Shown: positions 57,995 to 64,000 of the stretch, in pieces
Position numbering within the stretch: the first letter of the stretch is position 1
Layout: every line of letters starts with the position of its first letter
Origin: Polytrichum commune
Lineage: Eukaryota > Streptophyta > Polytrichopsida > Polytrichales > Polytrichaceae
Length of the DNA: 64,000 nt
Reading direction: 5' to 3'
Assembly (NCBI GenBank): GCA_950295325.1
Contig: OX485806.1
Coordinates: 44,697,169 to 44,761,168 of the forward strand
The notes under the pieces: model-generated
The model's database searches: none
What the model saw: only the letters and a program-made list of their open reading frames with translations
What the model was told of the DNA's origin: nothing
Program-made: the position numbers and the translations under genes

Positions 57995-58310
57995 TGGGTT
58001 GTCATTTCATTCAACAATTCACATATTTGAGCTTCAACCTTAGTGGTTCGTATGGTTTTACAACCCACACGCATTCGAATGTCATATTAATTCAACAAAG
58101 TACATATTTGTATTTCAACCTTTGTGGTTCATATGGTCTCACAACGCATATTAGGCATCCGAATGCCATGTTCATTCAACAATTCACATATTTGAGCTTC
58201 AACCTTAGTGGTTCGTATGGTTTCACAACCCACACGCATCCCCTTTCCCTTTCATTCGACAATTCACATATTTGTGCTTCAACCTTTGTGGTTCATAAAC
58301 CCTAAACCCT
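57995..58310 (+). repeat. Four ~82-bp tandem repeats ending in telomere-like sequence
   Basis: The core 'ttcaacaattcacatatttg.gcttcaacctt.gtggttc' recurs with starts near 58011, 58092, 58176 and 58256. Copies 1 and 3 match each other best, and so do 2 and 4, suggesting a two-unit higher-order period of about 165 bp. The array ends in aaaccctaaaccct, two plant-type telomere units. Confidence 0.75.
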
Positions 58311-59060
58311 ACGTCATTCCAAATTGCTACCACATATGTGCCGTTGTTTTGTTCTCACACTCATGTAGAAGTGTTTCCATACATGGTTTGAGGGTTTAGG
58401 TTCCCAGCTTTCTAACGAACCCACCCGTTTTTTTTACGATGCCTACAACGAAAGTTAAACGTTCGCAAATCGCGATGACTACTTCAAGTTGGCACAATCT
58501 CTACTTAGACATATAACTTATGGTATACATTGGGGTTTTTAGAAGGGGTCATGAACGCACGTGATTCTCAAACATAATGTAGAGTGCATCCCCCGAGTTC
58601 CTATAGGCTTCATAAAGATATCTTACCAACACCTTACACAAATTAGAACATTCTAGAAAAACAAATTAATATGGTCCACATTGATATTAAACTAGAGATT
58701 AGGTGTGGGCTTAAATTTAATGTGGCCCACATTAGTGATCATTTGGGGGGGGTGCACTATACTAAATCCGTATGAGTATATGTGAGTGCACAAAAGAGGT
58801 ATTGATTTGAACTTTGTTGTATTATGTATTATTCTTCACAAAATTATAAATTGTAGTTATGTAAATATATAGAATAATTTTAAAAAATATACAACATCTC
58901 TACTAACTTGTATGGTAGTGTCATTAGATTTTATAGAATAAGGTTTATTTTATTTTAGTATTGGCTTAAACTGGTACATAAAAAGAACCAACCACAAGTG
59001 AACATATGATCTTACATATCATTTGATGGTAGACTTCAAAACAATAATTGCATTAGCTTT
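58311..59060. other. A/T-rich intergenic stretch, no gene seen
   Basis: It contains gggtttagg near 58390 and long A/T-rich parts around 58780-58960. No open frame of note, tandem repeat or RNA gene was recognised. Confidence 0.4.
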
Positions 59061-60000
59061 TATGACATGTATTACAAATCAGAGTATGGGACGATTGAAT
59101 GGAAACAGATGCTTAGGGACTTGGAAAAAGCCCCGGACGTGGCCTACCATGACATTCTTAACAAATTTGATTTGATTTGGGGGGTCAAAGGTCTTATTGT
59201 AACCCGTAGCAACTTAGTCCCTACTTGGAAGGATAGGCCTCAAATGAGCATTATTTCTAGATTTCCACTTAGGCTGCGCTGTTTCGGCTGGGTTGGTTGT
59301 ATTTTTAATTTGAATTTTCAATTTGTGCCAAAAAAAGAATAAGACATGTATTGCAAATATAAGGGCCGGTTCACAATATGGCCAAACTTTGAGAGGTTCA
59401 ACATTTGGACCAATGAAAATGCTGAAATGCCCAAAGTCCGTCCTCTCGGCCTTCACACTAGAGGCCGAAGTCCAAAGGACGTGGCCTCCAAAAGAGCCTA
59501 GGTGGCAACATTTTTAGGAAGTTATGGCGCCAAGAGTTCGGCCTCTCGAGCAAAGATTGGGTATAGCAAAATGCTCAACCCAAACTTCCGTCGAGAGGCC
59601 GAAGTTTTTTTTCATTAAAATAATCAATCATTGACAAGATCTTGGCCGTTAGATTGGAGGGGTTATTTTGAGCAAGGAATAAAGTGGCATGCTCCTTTGA
59701 GTTTGGACTTTGGGATTGGCCTTTGGAGGCTTCACACTTTGGCCATCCAAGCCGAGAGGCCGTGGGAGTTCATGGCCGAAGGTTTGGACTTTGCGCTTGG
59801 CCTTTGGAGGCTTCACACTATGCCCAACTAAGGCTACCCTTACTATATTTTCTTGGATATTTTCAGTTCATTTCTTTGGACTATCAACAAAGTTGGGCCA
59901 CTCAATCGCACGGCCTCTCAACTTGGACGGCCAAGAATATGTCCAAACTTCCAAAAAAAGTGATTGTGAATTATATAAATATAAATATAAGCAATTGTGA
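59061..60000. other. Transposon-like debris with repeated gaggccgaag words
   Basis: The words gaggccgaag, cggcctctc and ggccgaagg recur between 59430 and 59925. The phrase 'tttggactttg.g.ttggcctttggaggcttcacact' is duplicated at about 59702 and 59787, about 85 bp apart. gacatgtatta/gcaaat occurs at 59063 and 59342. The 91-codon frame from 59067 is not recognised and has no clear support. Confidence 0.4.
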
Positions 60001-60430
60001 AGATTCCTTGTGAGAGAATACCATTCATAAAATTGCACACCCAATCAAAACTTTATTCAATATCAAGTTTACAAATCACGAGTGAATATGAATCAATGTA
60101 ACTGGATGTGTAGTTTTTATCATCCATATTATGGTTGTATTTCATCCGTTAACGTTTATAGAGTCAGATTTACAAAGAAGGGAGTACCATTTTGTTAACT
60201 GTTAACACGTTTAACATTTATAGTGTGCAATATGTGGGGAGTAGAAGAAAGATAACATTTAGAGATGTTTTGGATCACGTGTACAACCGATATAACTATT
60301 GCAATATTGTGCTCAACTTTAGTTAACTAGATATAACTATAGTTGACTACATTTTGTGGCATACCAAAATTAGAATAAATATAGGTAATTGCATTTTTTC
60401 AAGACATATCACAAACAACTATAGTTAACT
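60001..60430. other. A/T-rich intergenic stretch, nothing recognised
   Basis: It has several 'gttaac' and 'tatagttaac' words (60195-60430) but no ordered repeat, gene or RNA signal. Confidence 0.35.
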
Positions 60431-60540
60431 TGAACTTAGCACATGGATGTGAAAGAAGGATGTGGCCTCACGAGAGGCGAGAACCTTGGTTAGCCTCCCA
60501 TAGACTTCTTCTCGATTATGGAGCAAAGGCCTCATGGAAT

Positions 60541-60765
60541 CACTAGAAGAAATCTTGTCCATTTCAACCGGCCTTGCGACTAGGCCATCACAACTCGCAC
60601 CCAAAAAATGCATAAACAAATCAATTTGGTTGGCAACCGGGGGGGCACCCTCCATGGGTACACCACGGGTACCTTCCGGGTGCCAACAAATTGATTTGTT
60701 TATGCATTTTTTGGGTGCACGAGTCGCGATGGCCTCGGTTGAAATGGACAAGATTTCTTCTAGTG
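60541..60765. mobile_element. Foldback element / MITE-like long hairpin
   Basis: Two arms of about 100 bp face each other. The outer 30 bases (60541-60570 against 60736-60765, starting cactagaagaaatc) and an inner 30 bases (60598-60627 against 60688-60717, starting cacccaaaaaatgc) are perfectly complementary, with small indels between. The loop of about 45 bases holds gtacc/ggtacc-type short repeats. The transcript would form a long hairpin. It lies at the 3' side of the kinase gene. No target duplication is evident. Confidence 0.8.
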
Positions 60766-60780
60766 AGTATGAACATTGCA

Positions 60781-62820
60781 CTAAGATCCATAAACCTCAT
60801 ACAATATACAAGTTTTGTATGAAAAAATGATGGCTTTATTTACATCTCCAACGGTTACAAAATTGGTATGATTCAAAATTGCTGCAAAAAAAACAAAAAA
60901 AAAAAAATTTGCAGTGTCACGGAAGCACATTGTCGGGTTAACCATGTTGTATGGAGGGGACTTCAAAATGTTCACTACGTGTGTGATGGTTGACCTTTCC
61001 GCTGGATTGGTCTTCGTCAATGAATCCAATGCTAACTCAAACCGCATATTCAAGCCATTTGGATCACTGTTTAGCTGAAACAAGGGGGAAGTCGCATCCC
61101 TGGCATAAATCTTCTTTGCCAAAACACCCACTGAGAAGGACTCCGATAGAAACGTGTGCCTATGTTTCTGAGCCATCCTCACCGGAGAGGTGGATGTTCC
61201 ACGCTGCCCTCGTACATGGAATAATTCTGGACCAGCACAGTTGTATTTTGCTTTGTGCTTGTTCATCTCATCCACTGAATCTTTTCCATAGTTGGAGGGT
61301 GCGTCTTCACCTCTCCAGGATGCCATGCCCCAATCACACACACCAATGTAAACCGTGTTCTCACGGTCTTGTGGGAAATGCAGCATGACATTGTTGGGAT
61401 TAAGGTCATTGTGCAACACGTCATGCTTGTGCACTACATCCACAATGCACATTAGAGCCCATGCCAAATAAGCTCGATGCCTTCGATATACAACCAACCG
61501 TTTCCGTGCTTCAAAGTCTGGCCCATGCATGTGAAGGATTGTGCGCTCGTGGGTTTCCGGAACGCTGAAGTCATAAATCCTCATATTTTTCAAGGAGCCT
61601 CCATTCCACCACATCGAATAGGATTCGTATGTTTTCATATTGAGGTATTGTAGCTTGATTACCCCAGGATGATCTACTGGACACGCCAATGCTTCAATTG
61701 AACGTTCCTTTCGATTCTCCAAACTATTCGTGGCCTTCATGGTCTTCCCAGCCCACTCTATCCAGCTAGGGATGAATGATGCTCCATGAATTGCGACTTT
61801 CCGCACCACTCCGAAGGTCCCTTGGAAGATTTCCTTATCCAAGGCTTTGATCTCCGCATTCCTAGGCAACCATATGACACCCTGCCGGCCCTGAGTGGCA
61901 ATGTTGTCTGCCATCTGCCTGTCAATAAAAATGGGAAGGTTGCGGGCGGATGTTTCTTTTGCTGTTATTACGCCTCTTTTCCAATTCTCTAGCTTCATGT
62001 ACAGCTCGGACTTCCTGCCACTACTACTTCCCTCGCTAGGATGCACAGCATCATATGCCATTGTTGGATTGTAGATTGCTTCCACGGCTTGTTGTTCAAT
62101 CCAGGTGCCCCAATTGCTCATGCCCCTAGCATCTTCAAACTCCGCTCCACCCGTGGCTTCCGTGAGAATAAGAATCAAATCGTTCCTCACCAAATCCAAC
62201 CCCTTTGTACCATCATTGAGGTATTTTTTTTCCAAATAAACCATGCTGTTATTTCTAAACCACTCCAACAGCACGACCCTACAATCATTTCGAGCCTCAT
62301 CGATCCGCGGGTCACGTTTGCCTCTATTTTTCCTTTTCCTCGATTGCGAACCTGAAACCCCGGACCCCTCCTCCGTCCCTTCCGAAATTGCTGGGCGTTT
62401 TTGTCCCCGTCTTTCACCATGCTCCGAACCCTGAGGTACATCACGTGCAGGGCTCTCCGGTTTTGATGTCCGCCGTGTCGGAGATCGTGGTGGCATGGAC
62501 TCTCCATGAGTGGCTGCATTTATATCGGTGGAACTGCCTGAGCTTGGTCCCCTTCCTGTTCTCCCTCTATGTCCACTGTTTCCCCGACTCCCACGTGTTC
62601 CACGGCTTCCACGTGTTTGGTTGCCTCCTGAATGGCCAACTGCAAAGAACTCTTCGTCAAACCGAAAAGGATCTGGACGTGGGGGACGTGCTGCAGTGCT
62701 TCCACTTCCGGCCTCGCTTCCCGTACCCTCTCCAGTATGCGCAAGTGCAGTGCTTTGGAGCCAAGCACGGTGCAGCCTCGTATCCTCATCTTGGTAAGGA
62801 GCAATGTCCTCCCCCTCCAT
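60781..62820 (-). CDS. Protein-kinase-like protein with disordered N-terminus
   Basis: I place the start at the ATG at 62820 (MEGEDIAPYQ), the first downstream of the TATA box at 63045-63055; the frame also extends upstream to 62985. Residues 60-170 are Gly/Arg/Ser-rich with a basic NLS-like SRKRKNRGKR. Residues 330-630 form a kinase fold: glycine loop FQGTFGVV (332-339), Lys359 in WAGKTMK, Glu376, HNDLNPNN (catalytic-loop Asp472, Asn477; HRD is HND), DWG in place of DFG (Asp496), and GPE (530-532). The key Lys, Glu, Asp, Asn and Asp residues are present, so activity is possible. The last ~40 residues (FFFFVFF onward) come from a T-run that looks like an intron acceptor or untranslated sequence, so the true end may differ. 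The kinase family is not recognised. No internal stops. Confidence 0.82.
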   Translation of the reverse strand: MEGEDIAPYQDEDTRLHRAWLQSTALAHTGEGTGSEAGSGSTAARPPRPDPFRFDEEFFAVGHSGGNQTRGSRGTRGSRGNSGHRGRTGRGPSSGSSTDINAATHGESMPPRSPTRRTSKPESPARDVPQGSEHGERRGQKRPAISEGTEEGSGVSGSQSRKRKNRGKRDPRIDEARNDCRVVLLEWFRNNSMVYLEKKYLNDGTKGLDLVRNDLILILTEATGGAEFEDARGMSNWGTWIEQQAVEAIYNPTMAYDAVHPSEGSSSGRKSELYMKLENWKRGVITAKETSARNLPIFIDRQMADNIATQGRQGVIWLPRNAEIKALDKEIFQGTFGVVRKVAIHGASFIPSWIEWAGKTMKATNSLENRKERSIEALACPVDHPGVIKLQYLNMKTYESYSMWWNGGSLKNMRIYDFSVPETHERTILHMHGPDFEARKRLVVYRRHRAYLAWALMCIVDVVHKHDVLHNDLNPNNVMLHFPQDRENTVYIGVCDWGMASWRGEDAPSNYGKDSVDEMNKHKAKYNCAGPELFHVRGQRGTSTSPVRMAQKHRHTFLSESFSVGVLAKKIYARDATSPLFQLNSDPNGLNMRFELALDSLTKTNPAERSTITHVVNILKSPPYNMVNPTMCFRDTANFFFFVFFAAILNHTNFVTVGDVNKAIIFSYKTCILYEVYGS

Positions 62821-63044
62821 CGTGAAAAAAACTGCGTGAGTGAGTGAATGTAGAAAGGAGTGAGTGAATGTAGAAATGAGTGCGTGAATCTGGAAAAAAA
62901 ATTGCAAGGGTTCCCCCACAATTTGCCCTGCCCTCCCAAACCCCCTGAGACCCGCGCGGTGCCGCTGTCTTTGGGACGGCAACAAGGTCTCGGGTCCCTT
63001 TGTGGTGGGAGGAGAGGAAAGTGAGGGGAACTAAAACCCCACAG

Positions 63045-63055
63045 CTTTATATAGG
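63045..63055 (-). promoter_or_regulatory. TATA box of the kinase-like gene
   Basis: The minus strand reads cctatataaag, a consensus TATA box about 230 bp upstream of the ATG at 62820 and just downstream of the GTCCGC array. The spacing is almost the same as in the hAT gene. Confidence 0.7.
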
Positions 63056-63118
63056 CAAAGGGGAGCACAATCATTATGGGATCCCGGTCGGATTTGACAT
63101 GGGGCACGAAAAGGACGT

Positions 63119-63530
63119 ATGGGGAACGTGGGAACGCGGGAACGCGGGGGCGGACGTAGGGGAACTTGGGCGGACGGAAGGGAACGGAGCGCGGACGGGA
63201 GGGAACGTACGGGAACATGGGGCGGACGGGAGGGGAACATGGGGCGGACTGGAGGGGAACGTAGCGCGGACGGGAGGGAACATGGGGACGGGAGGGAACG
63301 TGGGGCGGACGGGAGGGAACGTGGGCGGACGGGAAGGGAATGCGGGGCGGACGGGAAGGGAACGCGGGGCGGACGGGAAGGGAACGCAGGGCGGACGAGA
63401 AGGGAACGGGTGCGGACTGGGGGGGAACGGGCGCGGACGGGAGGGAACGGGTGGGAACGGGTGGGAACGTGAACGCACGGCGGGGGAACGTGGGGCGGAC
63501 GTGAGGGAACTTGGGGCGGACGGAGCCCTC
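63119..63530 (-). repeat. GTCCGC array upstream of the kinase-like gene
   Basis: The plus strand shows units such as ggggcggacgggagggaacg. On the coding (minus) strand these are C-rich cgttccc/cgtccgcccc units, the same orientation relative to the gene as the hAT upstream array. Units are 18-22 bp and imperfect. Confidence 0.85.
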
Positions 63531-63840
63531 CGCGTTCCCCCGTCCGCTCCAGCGTTCTCCCCCCCGTTCCCAACCCCCTTCCGCCCCACCCCCGTCCGCT
63601 CCACCCCCTCCACCGTCCGCTCCACCCCGCTCCAGCGTTCTCCCCCCCCGTTCCCAACCCCCTTCCGCCCCACCCCCGTCCGCTCCACCCCCTCCACCGT
63701 CCGTTCCACCCCCCTCCCCCGTCCGCTCCACCCCCTCCCCCGTCCGCACCACCCCCCGTCCGTCCGCTCCACCCCCCTCCGCCGTCCGCACCACCCCCCT
63801 CTCCCGTCCGCCCCACCGTCCGCCCTCGGCCGCCCCACAC
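63531..63840 (+). repeat. GTCCGC array, opposite orientation
   Basis: C-rich on the plus strand (cgtccgctccacccc and similar). It contains an ~87-bp direct duplication (about 63545-63630 and 63633-63717). It meets the previous array head to head near 63530, forming a large imperfect inverted repeat. Confidence 0.85.
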
Positions 63841-63890
63841 CCTCCTTAGTCATATTTTTCTACTTTGATTTTAACAGAACCCTAAACACA

Positions 63891-63975
63891 ATGGCAAAAT
63901 GGTTTACTTGGCAAGGGAAATATGCACATCCACGTCGGCGTTTTCTGCCACATAGGACTCCACCTTGGCAAGAAG
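63891..63975 (+). CDS. Possible first exon of a divergent gene (cut by the window edge)
   Basis: The ATG at 63891 gives MAKWFTWQGKYAHPRRR, basic and Trp-rich. It is open to a consensus donor gaag|gtaagt at 63976, with one base left over for the next exon. Placement downstream of a C-rich GTCCGC array mirrors the hAT and kinase genes. No family can be named from 28 codons, and chance is not excluded. Confidence 0.35.
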
Positions 63976-64000
63976 GTAAGTATTTTACCCACCCTAGTCC

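Noticed and set aside
59067-59342. 91-codon ORF starting MYYKSEYGTIEW
   Set aside because: It has no recognisable domain or support from splice or promoter signals, and it lies in repeat debris. I could not support it as a gene.

Overview
The window is eukaryotic nuclear DNA. Spliceosomal introns, chromodomain Ty3/gypsy remains, a plant-type BED/DUF659 hAT transposase, copia-style half-tRNA priming and CCCTAAA-type telomere motifs point to a large, repeat-rich plant genome, such as a bryophyte, fern, lycophyte or charophyte. The species cannot be fixed from sequence alone. Only four stretches look like protein-coding genes; the rest is satellite, minisatellite and transposon debris.

Layout. 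1-26120 is one tandem array of a 120-bp satellite, about 217 units, cut by the left window edge. The monomer keeps one frame open, so the array yields long but meaningless ORFs. On the minus strand the array is preceded by a 186-bp LTR, a primer-binding site matching the anticodon arm of initiator tRNA-Met, and a short leader. The satellite therefore sits where a retrotransposon's internal region should be. 26575-31490 is a ~64-bp minisatellite with recurring ~107-bp blocks of stacked palindromes. A 2.84-kb TG...CA insertion with a 5-bp target duplication splits it.

31737-38113 is the most interesting locus: an eight-exon gene whose splice phases all join in one frame (1,093 codons). It encodes an N-terminal ParB-like domain and a C-terminal beta-class (N4/N6) DNA-methyltransferase-like domain. 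This architecture is known from phages and bacteria. The motif IV site is degenerate (DIPE instead of DPPY), motif I is well kept, and the 5' half carries three in-frame stops. Intron 4 is filled with the same minisatellite and palindrome blocks.

38490-53210 holds two related, decayed Ty3/gypsy copies (A and B). They share a deleted reverse-transcriptase core and a Glu-to-Lys change at the integrase active site, and they differ in the number of 229-bp duplications. Copy B carries two LTR-type insertions whose empty sites are preserved in copy A. 53246-57295 is a hAT transposase locus. 60781-62820 (minus) encodes a protein-kinase-like protein, and a possible first exon lies at the right edge (plus). 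The hAT gene, the kinase gene and possibly the edge exon each have a GTCCGC-type array upstream, C-rich on the coding strand. In the first two a TATA box and then an ATG follow at nearly equal spacing, which suggests a shared, perhaps transposon-borne, promoter module.
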